Shown piece by piece: positions 53,572 to 64,000 of a stretch of DNA of 64,000 bases. The notes below the pieces were generated by a model, which ran no database searches, was not told where the DNA came from, and saw only the letters and a list, made by a program, of their open reading frames with translations. Where the stretch lies: the NCBI GenBank assembly GCA_019279435.1, contig JAAALK010000080.1, positions 90,233,028 through 90,297,027 on the forward strand, written 5' to 3'. A program made the position numbers and the translations under genes. The number at the start of each line of letters is the position of its first letter. Position 1 is the stretch's first letter. Source of the stretch: Zizania palustris (Eukaryota; Streptophyta; Magnoliopsida; Poales; Poaceae).

Positions 53572-56500
53572 CTATGCGAAGTATCGCTTTAGGTGCTCCG
53601 CATGCCAAGTATGCGCTAATTCTTCACCTTTCAAATTAGCGAATTTAAAAGAGCCAGGACGTCCTGAATGAACAATTAAGTATGGACCTTCCCATTTATT
53701 TCCTAATTTTCCTGGCGCTATGATGCTTCGTAAAACGAGATGACCCGGTCTAAGCTCATTGATCTTAACCTTCGGGTCAAACCAAGCCTTCGTCTGCTGA
53801 TGATACTTTGATAAATTGGCTACAGCTCGAAGTCTTGTCTCCTCTGTTAAATCCAGCGAAGCTTGTCTTTCTCCTTCAATCTCCGGTTCGGTTCTGCGAA
53901 GTGATCCTCCTTTGAGCTCCGTTGGAGTCATAGCTTCATCTCCGAATAGCAATCTGAATGGAGTGAAACCTGTGGACCTTGTTTGCGTAGTCCGAATGGA
54001 CCATAAAATATTCGGAAGTTCTTCGGTCCACAGTCCTTTTGCTAATCCTACTATCCTTCGATTTAGCCCTGACAAAATATTTCCATTGGATCTTTCTACA
54101 GCTCCATAAGACTGAGGATGCCTCACTGCAGCAAAACATAACTGGATGCCTAGATCTTCGCAGAACTTTCTGAAAGGTTATACATCGAACTGTGTTCCAT
54201 TATCAACTGTGAGTTGTCTAGGCACTCCGAACCGGCAAATGATATTTTTCCAAAAGAATTTATGTACATTGTTCGAAGTGATAGCTGTTAAGGGCTCTAC
54301 TTCTACCCACTTAGAAAAATATTCAATAGCTACCACTGCGAACTTTAAATTTCCCTTAGCTACTGGAAAGGGACTAATCAAATCCATACCCCATCTGGCC
54401 ATGGGCCAAACCGGAGCAATAACTTGAAGAGCTGTTGGTGGGCGATGACTCCGTCGACCCATCCACTGACATCCTTGGCACGTGCGAACTAAGTTCTCCG
54501 CATCTGCTACTATCTTAGGCCAATAAAGCCCCTGGCGAAGTGTTTTCCCTGCCAAAGCTCGAGGGGCCAGATGGCTACCGCAAAGCCCTTCATGAATATC
54601 TCGAAGAATATCTTGGCCTTTGGTTTGGGATATACATCGAAGTAAAGGGGAACATACTCCAGCCTTGTATAAAATACCGTTGATTATTTGATAATTCCTA
54701 GCCCTGAGTTTCAATCTTGAAAACTGTGGCTCTTCAAACGAATTTGCTCCTCCTTGCAAAAGTTCCATGATCGAATTTCTCCAATCTGTACTTGGAATGC
54801 AAAGAATCTCTGCGGAGGGAATTTGTGGCACCGAAGGTGTACTGAGCTCCTCATAAAAAGCTTCTTCTGGTATATCCATAGCTCCGGCTGCAGCTTTTTC
54901 TAAGATGTCTGCTTGCACATTTTCTGTTCTTGGTATACTCCGAATTGAAATACCCTTGAATTGTGCTTCGATCTTACGGATTTCTTCTAAGTACTTTGCA
55001 AGCTGTGGATGCCGAACTTGAAAACTTTTATCTACGTGCCCTGCTACTATTTGAGAATCTGTCTTTATAACAACTCTTGTAGCCCCTAGAGCACGTGCTT
55101 TTCGGAGTCCCAGTAAAATCCCTTCATACTCCGATATATTATTGGTAGACTTAAAGTTGAGTCTTGCGGAGTACATTGCTCTTTGTCCTGAAGGCGAAAT
55201 TAAAACTGCTCCAACACCTGCTCCGGATGCTTGGAAAGCCCCATCAGAAAAAACAGTCCAAATTCCTTCACTTGACTTCTCTGGAACCCACGTTGCAGGG
55301 GGAGTCCATTCTGCTACAAAATCTGCTAAGACTTGCGATTTGATTGCTGTCCTTGCCAGAAAGGATATGCCGAAGGGTGCTAGTTCAACTGCCCACTTTC
55401 CAATTCTTCCAGTGGAATCTTTACTTCGGATCATATCTCCCAAAGGATACGAAGTTGGTACAATTACATTATGAGCTAAAAAATAATGTCTCAACTTCCT
55501 CGAAGCCATTATTAGAGCATAAGTGAACTTTTCGAGCTCGAAATACCTTGTCTTCGCTCCTGATAATGCCTCGGACACAAAATAAACTGGATTTTGTACC
55601 AACTTCCCATTGAAATCCATTTCTCTGACAAGGACTGCGCTGACAGCAGAGCCTGTAGCTGCAAGGTAAAGGAGTAGAGTTTCATCCGTAGTAGGCACCG
55701 TGAGCGTAGCAAGATTACTGAGATACTCTTTAATATCTTCGAAGCTTTTCTGACACTCCGGTGTCCATGCAAAATCTTCGGACCTTTTCAATGCTTTAAA
55801 GATGGGCAAACTTATCTCCGCCGACCTTGCTAAAAATCTGCTAAGTGCTGCCAGATGACCAGTCAGCTTTTGCACTTGCTTCAAATTTTCTGGAGGAGCC
55901 ATCTTCTATAGGGCAGTTATTTGAGTAGGGCTAGCTTCAATCCCTCTACTTGAAACTAAATACCCTAACAACTTCCCAGCCTTAGCTCCGAAGATACATT
56001 TCTCGGGGTTAAGACGAATCCCACATGCCCGAAGGCTATTAAATGTTTCTGCTAAGTCAAGGCTATGCTGGTGCTTTAAAGCAATCTTTATTACAATATC
56101 ATCCATATAGGCCTCTACATTGCGACCTAATTGATGACCCAGAGCCTTAGCAACTAACCTCAAAAAAGTAGCCCCGTCATTTCTTAAGCCAAAGGGCATT
56201 CTTACATAACAGAAGACTCCTGAAGGAGTTACGAAGCTTGTCTTGATTTCATCTTCGCGTTTCAACCATATTTGATGATAACCGGAATACGCGTCAAGGA
56301 AGCTTAATAACTCCGAACCTGCGGTGGAGTCGACCAACTGATCAATTCGGGGCATGGGGTAGGGGTCACGAGGGCATGCTTTATTCAAAGGATGTGAAAT
56401 CGATGCACATGCGCCACTTTCCGGAGGATTTCTTCTTGATGAAGACTGGGTTGGCTAACCATTCTGTGTGAGCCACTTCTCTGATAATCCCAACCTTCAA

Positions 56501-57117
56501 CAATTTTTCAACTTCGTCTTTTGCAAGAACAGCTCTTTCTGCAGACATTTTTCGGAGTCCTTGCTGAACAGGCCTGGGCCTTCGGGTTTACAAGTAAACT
56601 ATGTTCAATAATATCCCGATTGACTCCGGTGATGTCTTCGTCACACCAAGCAAAGACATCTAAATTCTCCTCAACTACCTTTTCCAAGGAGGTAGCAACT
56701 TCTGGAGGTAAATCTTTACCAAATTGAAATGCATATTCTTTACCATTTTTAACAATAATCTTTGTTGCAATCTCTCCTTCAGGACTTGGTCTTGGGAAGG
56801 ATTTCTTCGAAGATTCGGAAGGAGCAGAAAAATTTTCTTGATTATCTTGCACATTATTCACTTGTCTTGGATCAAGAGGGGGGTCGTGACCATATTCCGC
56901 TCTTCGGGCGGTAGCTTGATCTCCGAAGATAGTGAGCACTCCCGCTTGTGTGGGCATCTTCATGCACAAGTAATTGTGGTGTGCCACAGCTCCGAACTGA
57001 TTTAACATGCCTCTTCCGAAGATGACATTGTAGGCATATGGAGCATCCACGACGTCGAAAATTATTTCCTCTGTCCTGGCTAACAGGGTTACCAGTTGCG
57101 CTCTGCTTAGGAGGCAT
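53572..57117 (-). pseudogene. gag-pol: Element D gag-pol remnant with large gag deletion
   Basis: ATG at 57117 and the first eleven codons of gag (MPPKQSATGNP) join directly to the end of protease (LLARTEEIIFDVVDAPYAY), so about 620 residues relative to B are missing (knuckle and protease active site included). A one-base insertion near 56570 and another near 56390 shift frame before and within RT. YMDD is present near 56100. A TAG (about 55903-55905) interrupts the connection to RNase H. The archaeal-type RNase H (VFSDGAFQ near 55240) and the integrase finger (about 54590 onward) are readable. Another stop lies at about 54178 in the integrase core. The end EHLKRYFA is at 53572. Not functional. 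Confidence 0.9.
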
Positions 57118-57159
57118 GGTGTAAGAAGTTGGTAGAGAACGAAGTTTCTTGGACTAGGT

Positions 57160-57177
57160 TCCCCACGGACGACGCCA
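57160..57177 (-). other. Element D primer-binding site
   Basis: Minus-strand TGGCGTCGTCCGTGGGGA, one difference from the site in B and E1. Confidence 0.82.
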
Positions 57178-57179
57178 AC

Positions 57180-57671
57180 TGTTGGCGTAAAGGATTACGC
57201 TAACAGGTTTCTGAAGATTAGAAACTAACAAACGAAGTGTTTACGAAGGAAACTATTCTAAGCCTCCGAAAGGATAATAACTTAGAATAGTTCGAATGTG
57301 TGTATTGAATAACTTGTATTCCGTCCTCATTACAGGGTAAAACGGGGGGTATTTATAGGCCCAAACATTAAGGAAAAGACCTTTTTACCCCTCTATTACA
57401 ACCGACATAGTGGAAACTATTCAGTACTCTTAACAGGGCTAAAATGGTAAAAGACTAATCTAGTTAGAAAGAAGATAAGTCTTCCATCTTAGCTGGCAAA
57501 GAGGTTCCTGGAAGAGTCTATGTTCGAAGATATACTTCGAACTAGAGCCCGTCATCATACTTCGAACTTGACTGGATGCATCTCCGAAATTATACATCTG
57601 ACATCATCTTAACCATCAGTCTTTATCTTGTTGCTACGATAATCTTGAAGATGGAATATTTTCCCCCAACA
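57180..57671 (-). repeat. Element D 5' LTR
   Basis: Complete LTR of 492 bp, tgttggcgtaaagg to ttcccccaaca, followed by TSD gatgg. TATAAATA (minus strand) near 57350. Confidence 0.92.
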
Positions 57672-58430
57672 GATGGACTTGCTCTTGGCCAACACCAAGA
57701 TGTGTGTTGACAGGGCAAGATTGGCTCTAGGATTGGGTTTTGAGAGGATTCCTTCAAATAGTGAGAACAAAACTGTTTTTACCTCACCCACTACCTTAGA
57801 GAAAAGAAAGAGTCCTGTTAGACACTCCATCAGCCAAAAAGCCTACCCGAACTCAAAATAAAACCACTCCTCCTATCAAGAAAATTCCTCCCAAGAAAAC
57901 CACTCAGCAGAACCCCAAGGAGCCTGTGAGGATTGCTCCTATGACCCATGTGAGTGCCCCTAGGAGAGTGTTTCATTGTTCCTATTGTCAGTGGGCGGTC
58001 ATTTGGTTTGGTTCTGTTTTCATCGCATCAAGGATGAGCGACGCTCTCAGACGATGAGTTTCCAGGACATGCATTACCCATCTCAAGGTATGCATGTGTC
58101 TGAGTTTACTCATGTCCTGTTTTTGAGGCTCCTAGTACTTTCAGGAGAGGTTTTACGCCTCGAGGTGTTCACCATGTTCCATATGGTGGTAGACCGCGTG
58201 CGAGTAACTTTTTACCTCGACAGGTTAGGAGACCTCGTCATGCATTTGGGTCACAACATGTAGGTAGACCTCGCACTTTGCATCATTTTGATTATCCTAT
58301 GCGTAGACAGTCTATTTTTACTGTGCCTACTACTCGTATCACTCAGTGCTGGATGCCTCATCATGTTTTCATTCACCCCAGCACTAGCGATCGAGATTTT
58401 CTTATCACGTGTAGGCATCGGACCGAGGCT
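57672..58430 (+). pseudogene. Copia-3 linker region after element D
   Basis: Resumes the copia-3 frame cut at 48269 (LLLANTKMCVDRARLALG), then a Lys/Pro-rich stretch and a decayed second zinc-knuckle segment (GGHLVWFCFHRIKDE near 57993-58035). Several stops. In SIRE elements this region links gag to protease. Confidence 0.7.
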
Positions 58431-58824
58431 TGGAAGGCACGTGGATCATAGACTCCGGTTGTTCGCGCCACATGACCGAAGATGCAACAAGATTCTCTAG
58501 CCTCACCACAACCAAGCAAAAGGAACATATCACCTTCGGCAACAATAGAAGGAGTAGAGTGAAAGGTAAAGGTGTGGTAAGAATCAACTCAAATTTCATT
58601 CTCAAAGATGCTGCTTTGGTTGAGAATTTGGGATACAATTTGCTTTCGGTATCTCAAATTCTTGATGAGGGCTTCGAAGTGCGATTCCATCGTGATACTT
58701 CGCAAGTACTCAATTCTGATGGTGTTGTGGTTTGTAAGATCTTTAGAGTTGGGAGAGTTTTTGGAGATGACTTTTCTGAGTACATCTGGTTCTTCTCATT
58801 GTCTTGTTGCACATTCGACTTCTG
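58430..58824 (+). pseudogene. Copia-3 protease
   Basis: WIIDSGCSRHMTED has the D-S-G active site, followed by ITFGNNRRSRVKGKG and NLLSVSQILDEGFEV. The local frame is open from about 58430 to 58825, then shifts to the integrase frame near 58800, so it cannot yield the normal polyprotein. Confidence 0.85.
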
Positions 58825-59940
58825 AGCTGTGGAAGTGGCATAGGAGACTAGGGCATATGAGCTTTGAGTTACTTGCTCGCCTGAGTGCCCTAGGTTTGAT
58901 CCGAGGATTGCCCAAGCTCAAGTTTGAGAAGAATTTAGTTTGTGCTCCATGTCGACATGGAAAAATGATTGCCGCTTCGCACTCGCCAGTCACCATGGTG
59001 ATGACTGAGCAACCTGGAGAACTTCTCCACATGGACAATGTAGGTCCTCCTCGGGTTAGTTCTTTAGGCAGCAAGTGGTATGTGCTAGTCATTATCGATG
59101 ATTTCTCTCGCTACTCTTGGGTCTTCTTTCTTGCCAGCAAGGATGAAGTGTTTTCACATTTTCAGAGCTTGGCCTTGAGACTTTTTACTGAACTCCCTGG
59201 TGCATTGAAATTCATTCGAAGTGATAATGGAACCGAGTTCAAGAATAGTCTCTTTGTTGACTTTTGCATAGAGCATGGCATAGAACATCAATTCTCTGCT
59301 CCACGGGTTCCACAATAGAACGGTGTTGTTGAGAGAAAGAACCGCACTTTGGTTGAGATGGCTAGGTTGATGCTCGATGAGCACAGGACTCCTAGGAAAT
59401 TTTGGGTTGAGGCCATGAATACTGCATGTTACATCTCAAACCGAATCTTCTTGCGCTCAATTTTGAACTTGACATCTTATGAGCTACGTTTTGGGAGACA
59501 ACCCAAAGTTACTCATCTTCGAGTTTTTGGCTGTCGTTTCTTTATCCTACAACATGGAAATTTGGATAAATTTGAGTTGCGCTCTTCTAACGGAATCTTT
59601 CTGGGCTACACAACTCATGGTCATTCTTATCGTGTTTACAATTTGGATACTAACACTGTCATCGAGTCATGTGATGTGACTTTTGATGAATCAACTCCCT
59701 CTGTTAGTTCCACTTTTGAACAAGCTAATGAACACGACATGGAGCAGACCATATTCGAAGAAATAGATCCCGGAGATTTCGAGGATGAACCCCTACTACC
59801 CTCAACATCAACCCCCGAAGCTAACCCCGCTTCGACCACTTCGGCACAAGGTCCCGAAGCATCTACCTCGACATCGGTCATCTTGGACCACTCCAACGCG
59901 CAACTTAAGGGGGAGACTGCATCCGCCGTGAGGCTCCACA
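58825..59940 (+). pseudogene. Copia-3 integrase
   Basis: It has the pre-integrase finger (WHRRLGHMSFELL with CAPCRHGK), the core Asp residues in LHMDNVGP and IRSDNGTEFKN, and the Glu in NGVVERKNRTL. A single TAG at 59316-59318 separates the second Asp from the Glu. The C-terminal part continues through FGCRFFILQHG and YRVYNLDTNTVIESCDVTFD to an acidic Ser/Thr/Pro-rich tail ending near 59920. RT and RNase H should follow but are replaced by a gypsy LTR. Confidence 0.88.
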
Positions 59941-59947
59941 TCATGTT

Positions 59948-60443
59948 TGTTGGGGGAGATAATCCCGATGGCAGTTGGAAGCACAAGGAGCAGTACGGTC
60001 TGGGGGAGAGGCCACATCCGGCGAGGCCCGACGCACCGTTCCGAAGGTACCTGCGGGCCCCGAGGCAGGGAGGCCTAGGTATCTCCGGAAGCCCCGAAGC
60101 GGACGGAAGGGACCCTCGGACAGGTGCCCTGCGGGATGCCAGAGGCAAGCCTCCGGTAGGTGCGAAGGCTCCAATGCGCGACAGGAGACCAGGAGACGAC
60201 CGGTCAAGGTGGTCCGGGGATAGGATCACGGTCGCCTACGCTGTGTCGGCGATCGCTGCAATGCCCGACATAGTTGATACGTTGTCAAGGGTGCACTTTC
60301 TGTCTGTACTGTGTAGCATCTATTCTTGTCTGTATTACAAGCCTGTGCCAGGCTGAGTACCGGTTAAGGGGTTTTGGAAGTATTAGACCCCTTTGGGCCG
60401 GGTTGCCCTATAAATATCCACATCCTAATGTTGTAATAAACAC
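59948..60443 (+). repeat. LTR of another gypsy element (G4), cut by the gap
   Basis: TGTTGGGGGAGATAATCCCG begins at 59948 within copia-3 sequence. TATA box ctataaatatcc lies near 60410. It ends in the assembly gap. Frames across it have no protein homology I recognise. Confidence 0.72.
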
Positions 60444-60543
60444 NNNNNNNNNNNNNNNNNNNNNNNNNNNNNNNNNNNNNNNNNNNNNNNNNNNNNNNNN
60501 NNNNNNNNNNNNNNNNNNNNNNNNNNNNNNNNNNNNNNNNNNN
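60444..60543. other. Assembly gap, 100 N
   Basis: Exactly 100 N, the usual placeholder for a gap of unknown size, so distances across it are unreliable. Confidence 0.99.
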
Positions 60544-60929
60544 TCGTTGATGCTCCGTACGCCTATAACGCCATCTTCGGAAGGGGAATACTCAACCGCT
60601 TCGGGGCCATCTCCCACCACAACTACTTATGCCTCAAGATGCTGACCCCGGGAGGGGTGCTGTCAATCCTGGGAGATCAGGCCATGGCCCGCAGGGTCGA
60701 ATATGGCCACTCGGCCCCACTAGAGCCAAGGCATGTCCACAGTGTCCGCGGAAGCTCAGGAGAAGCCGGATTGACGAGCGCCGGAGACGCCCCTCCGAAG
60801 GGGCCCCCGGCCAAGCCACTCCTGGAAGGGGAGATCGTCACGAAGATCCTGGTCCAGAATGGGAAGGAGCATCCGATCCGATTCGGAGGTGGCCTTGAGC
60901 CGAAGGTGTCGGAGCAAACCACCAGAGCC
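60544..60929 (+). pseudogene. G4 gag-pol fragment (protease end and linker)
   Basis: The frame VDAPYAYNAIFGRGILNRFG, HHNYLCLK, GDQAMARRVEYGH aligns with residues about 641-760 of B's polyprotein, between protease and RT. It breaks at about 60925 against chromovirus LTR sequence. Higher GC than B, hence a different subfamily. It probably belongs with the LTR at 59948, separated by the gap. Confidence 0.85.
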
Positions 60930-61173
60930 CGTCTACTACGAGGAGGATGAAGGTCTGGAGTAGCGTCCCAGTCAAGGCGAGACTAGAAGGAGGCGTTCAT
61001 CTAGGACCCTTGTTTTATTAGTTTCTCTTCACTTTATTCACTTTTGTACTAATACGGTCTACGAACCGTGAATGCTTGTCGTATTGTACGTGGTCGTGTG
61101 ATGAACATCTTGGTTTATTGATTTTCTATGGAATTTCAATAAAGGTCCGGATTTATTAAATCTAGGCGTTACA
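60930..61173 (+). repeat. 5' LTR end of a chromovirus-like gypsy element
   Basis: Runs into tctaggcgttaca, immediately before a tRNA-Met primer site. The exact left limit is unclear because the sequence joins the G4 fragment directly. No gene. Confidence 0.65.
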
Positions 61174-61176
61174 AGA

Positions 61177-61190
61177 TGGTATCAGAGTCG
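61177..61190 (+). other. Chromovirus primer-binding site
   Basis: TGGTATCAGAGTCG, initiator tRNA-Met type, three bases after the LTR end. Confidence 0.88.
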
Positions 61191-61309
61191 ACTTGACTGT
61201 AGGAATCCAAACAGACCTGACCCTAGGACTTATATTAACCATATTTTCTTACAAAATTACTTACCCTCTCATCTTTTGGAGTTCACAAAAAAAATTCTCT
61301 GTTTTGTAG

Positions 61310-62128
61310 ATGTCGGTTCATACCATGAGTGGGACTGTCCGCGACGAGGCTGGATTCATCCGCGAGCTTCGCATGCTCATCAACTTCCTCGGATTCGTAC
61401 ATGAGCCCGCATTCCACGGGATCTTTCCCGATGCGAGCGAGAGCCACTGCGAGGTCACGGTCATCATCCACCCCTCCCCCACGCAGCCTGCCTTCTACAC
61501 CCATGGAGTCGGAGGACCTTCATTCGTGGTGGCCAGCCAACGCGCTGCACTTTAGGCCCTCGCCGAGCTCCGGTTGATCTATGACGGCCAACTCCGCGAC
61601 ACCGTCTACCGCTTAATCCCCATGCGTACCCCTAGGAGTCACCGTATCATTTACATCAGCTCCCTCACTCAGCGCAACTCTGCCATCGCCCGCACCATGA
61701 GATTGTTGGAGGCTATGGACAATCTTCACACCGAGGCCATCCTCGATGCAGATAGTCAGCACGACCCCATCGACTTCTACTGCCATTCGTCGGAGAATCT
61801 GAACCGCAAGAACGCCGATCTTCGTCGCCAGGTTTAGCAGAACCATCGCTTGACCACCGAGGTGGAGGAGTTGAGGCGCCAGAATGAACTCCTACGTCAG
61901 AGCATCGCCGACACCGCACAGCTTCGCCATCAGATCAAGGAGTTGTAGAAGGACTTAGAGGAGGTCGCTCCCCTTCCGCCACACAAGCGGAAATCACTCC
62001 GGATCCCCACGGTTAGGCCCAAGAGGATCTCCCGCAGTGCACCTCCCGCCGGACCCTCCAGCTCCACCACCCCTACACCGACCATCTCCACCGAGCCCGT
62101 GATCGAGTCGTCTCCCGAGCTGCCTTAG
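61310..62128 (+). pseudogene. Extra ORF upstream of gag (ORF0-like), three in-frame TAGs
   Basis: ATG at 61310 (MSVHTMSGTVRDEAGFIREL). The same frame runs to TAG at 62126-62128 and is broken only by TAG at 61553-61555, 61835-61837 and 61946-61948, so about 272 codons were once open. The second half has a short coiled coil (VEELRRQNELLRQSI) and a basic, Ser/Pro-rich tail. Extra ORFs before gag are known from rice RIRE3 and RIRE8; I cannot confirm homology. The function is unknown. Confidence 0.7.
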
Positions 62129-62313
62129 ACGTACTTTTACGGTTGCTTGTTTCCTTTTCATTGTTTTTGATTGTATTGCCACTCATGTCAAATATAAGTC
62201 ATGGGTGAAGATTAAATAAAAGACTTATATGTAATAGTCTAGGATAACATATTTTGGAAATAAACATAGCCCCATTTCCCCTAAAAGAATATGTCTGTTT
62301 TGGAAACTCTAGG

Positions 62314-63220
62314 ATGACCAACACTCAGGGATCCGATGCTCCCCAAAACGGAGGGGACAACGGAAACTTGCCCCAATGGGGAGCAACTAGGCAGAGGCAG
62401 GCCCCAGTCGCCAACCACCCCACATTGGCCGAGATGATGGCCAACCAGAACCAGCTGATATCCACGCTATTGAACCAGATGCAACAACAGCAAAACAAGA
62501 TGCAGGAGCAACAGGCTCAATTCTTCCGCCTGCACCAACAGTAGCCCGAGATCCCTCGTCCCGCCACTCCCGCTCCGGCCCCTGCCTCACAACTGTCGGA
62601 ATTTCTCCGAGTCCGCCCTCCCACGTCTCTAGCACCACTAATCCCATGAGGCTGGTGACTGGCTGAGAACGATAGGGAATAAGTTGGATCTCCTGACTTG
62701 CACTGAGCAGGAGAGGGTAGCCTTCACTGCCCACCAACTCCAGGGACACGCCGCAGAATGGTGGGATAACCTGCGCGATACTCTACCTGAGGGACACGTC
62801 CATACTTGGGTGGAGTTCTCCTCCGCTTTCCGCGCAGCCCACGTCCCTGACGGCATTATTGCCCAGAAGCAGCAGGAGTTTAGGGACCTACAACAAGGAA
62901 GCAGGTCCGTGATAGAATAAGTGCACGAATTTAACCGGCTAGCCCAATATGCGCCGGAGGAAGTCCGTACTGATATGGCCCGGCAGTCCAAGTTTCTCCG
63001 GGGGCTGAAGGACGAGATTTCCCTTCAGCTGGTCTCTGGAGACAACGCCAACTCCCAAAGTTGGTCAACAAGGCAATCATTCAGGAGACCGAGCAGAATA
63101 AGGTTGACCTGAAGAAGAAGAGGATGATCGCCTTCCGCTAGAATCAAGGAATGGCGCAGAAGCCACGATTCGCACCTCCCCCACCGGCGCCCCAATATCA
63201 CCCACGCCCGGTGTACCGCC
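62314..63220 (+). pseudogene. gag: Chromovirus gag remnant
   Basis: ATG at 62314. It has a Gln-rich coiled region (MQQQQNKMQEQQAQF), then the retrotransposon gag core GDWLRTIGNKLDLLTCTEQE, HAAEWWDNLRDTLPEGHVHT and EFNRLAQYAPEEVRTDM. Broken by TAG at 62542-62544, a frame change near 62650, TAA at 62918-62920 and a frame change near 63056. The sequence turns into an unrelated repeat soon after PVYRPAPPVDG (about 63235). No knuckle or pol follows. Confidence 0.85.
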
Positions 63221-63239
63221 CCGCGCCACCCGTTGATGG

Positions 63240-64000
63240 GGCATTGGTCCTGATCTTCCGCTAGGTAAAGGATAACTTGGATTGGTGGAGAATCTCGACG
63301 TTGGCGATCCAAGGCTCCGGTCCGGCAGATCAAAACCTTGCAATCGTTACACCACTATCTCCGTGGTTATCAACCACGTAGGACGCGATTGACCTCGCCA
63401 CGAAGGCTAATTCCTGCAAGCGAACCCAAGAACACAAGCAAGAACAGGAAGGATACAAGTCGAATGCCAAATCACAGACAAACGATGAAAAGGTGAGGTT
63501 TCACAAACGCCTATGCAGCAGCCAATCGGTCCGGTGCAAGGGGCGGGATCTAACACACACAAGTGTAGATGCAAGCAAAGCAAAACCTAACCCTAAAGGC
63601 AGCTGGCGTGAGTATATAAGGCGTGGGCAGCCTGTGGAAGGCGTACAGACTTGGGCTGTGGGCTAGAAGATGTACAGACTCGGGCTATGGGCCAACACGG
63701 CCCAATTCTGTCATGCAGAACTGTTTTAAACACACAGGTCGACTCGAGACTCCAAATGAGACGAAACCAACGGCAAACAATCCGTCTTCTCCTCAGCTTT
63801 CCAAAAAGTCCAAGAACGCACCAATCAGACTTCGTATGAGGAAGTTATGCCCATTTGGTGCATGGTGGTCGATGTAGTCCGAACCAGCGAATTCTTGACT
63901 TCAAATCATCCGTGCGGCTCCGTCTTCAACTCCAACTCTTCTATTCCATCTCCCATGTTCCTAAGCAACAAAATATCACTAGTATTCAGTAGCATCCCGT
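63240..64000. repeat. Unclassified repeat-like sequence
   Basis: No gene found. A TATA-like gagtatataaggc near 63611 gives it the look of an LTR promoter region, but no second copy, primer site or terminal dinucleotide can be shown here. It interrupts the chromovirus gag. Confidence 0.4.

Larger units (their letters stand above)
48270..57671 (-). mobile_element. Element D: defective Retand-type gypsy element
   Basis: Identical TSDs gatgg (48265-48269 and 57672-57676) and LTRs at both ends with about 11 substitutions in 464 bp (2.4%, roughly 0.9 Myr). Same family as B: antisense gene (49146-52783), tandem spacer, gag-pol (57117 to 53572). Two defects stand out: about 1.8 kb of gag is deleted, and the 3' LTR has lost its outer 28 bp together with the polypurine tract. 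It lies within copia-3. Confidence 0.93.
43517..59947 (+). mobile_element. Copia-3: SIRE/Maximus-like element hosting D
   Basis: A very long 5' LTR (43517-46481), Met-type primer site, gag (from 46546), protease and integrase (58430-59940), interrupted by element D at 48270-57671 (TSD gatgg). RT, RNase H and the 3' LTR are absent; a gypsy LTR begins at 59948. Gag style (DGTDFACWKVRM, IWEIVD, a CFECGDTSHIKANC knuckle and a coiled-coil region after it) is SIRE/Maximus-like by family knowledge. Confidence 0.83.

Noticed and set aside
59636..60229. A 197-codon minus-strand frame over the copia-3/G4 junction
   Set aside because: It spans a junction between two different elements and is opposite to both; it is a shadow of GC-rich LTR sequence and the integrase tail.
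63540..63620. A telomere-like aacctaaccctaaa word
   Set aside because: Only about one and a half copies of the telomere unit, so it is chance or a minor promoter element, not an interstitial telomere.

Overview
This window is plant nuclear DNA made almost wholly of nested LTR retrotransposons. I see no host gene, tRNA, rRNA, CRISPR array or bacterial-type operon. The families present (Tat/Retand-type Ty3-gypsy with an archaeal-type RNase H and an antisense extra gene, SIRE/Maximus-like and Angela-like Ty1-copia, and a chromovirus with an extra ORF before gag) point to a monocot, most likely a grass. That host call is an inference from family content only.

Layout. Positions 1-6728 are most of a non-autonomous Tat-type element (E1; its left end lies outside the window). 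It has no gag-pol but keeps a five-exon gene on the opposite strand. From 6729 to 10063 there are pieces of another Tat-like family, called X here (LTRs X1, X2, X3), plus a copia leader fragment. An old copia element (copia-1, 10064-39517, TSD atacc) sits inside X3. Retand-type element C (13863-36989, plus strand, degenerate) sits inside copia-1. Element B (14004-25365, minus strand, TSD gatac) sits inside C's 5' LTR. X3 resumes at 39518, followed by a copia-2 fragment (40050-41468), the LTR and antisense-gene start of X4 (41469-43516), and a SIRE-like copia-3 (43517 to about 59947). Copia-3 is split by Retand-type element D (48270-57671, minus strand, TSD gatgg) and ends against another gypsy LTR (59948-60443). 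A 100-N assembly gap, a gypsy protease fragment, the 5' part of a chromovirus (60930 to about 63230) and an unclassified repeat close the window.

How the parts work together. In E1, B, C and D the usual sense functions are LTR promoter, primer-binding site, gag-protease-RT-RNase H-integrase polyprotein and polypurine tract. Beside them lies a convergently transcribed antisense gene (aORF) between pol and the 3' LTR, with its own TATA box, four introns and a long coiled coil. Its N-terminal half matches what I recall as the 'putative gypsy type transposon' (Transposase_28) domain. A tandem-repeat array separates the 3' ends of pol and aORF in B, C and D. X3 and X4 have the same architecture with a different antisense gene that resembles the plant mobile domain. 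B is the one element that looks recent and possibly functional: its 1798-residue polyprotein is uninterrupted and its LTRs differ by about one substitution and two 1-bp indels. LTR divergence falls in the order expected from nesting (copia-1 about 12%, C about 7%, B about 0.2%, all counted by eye).

The most interesting system here is the antisense gene. It appears four times with five-exon structure, one copy survives in an element that has lost gag-pol, and a second unrelated gene occupies the same antisense slot in family X.
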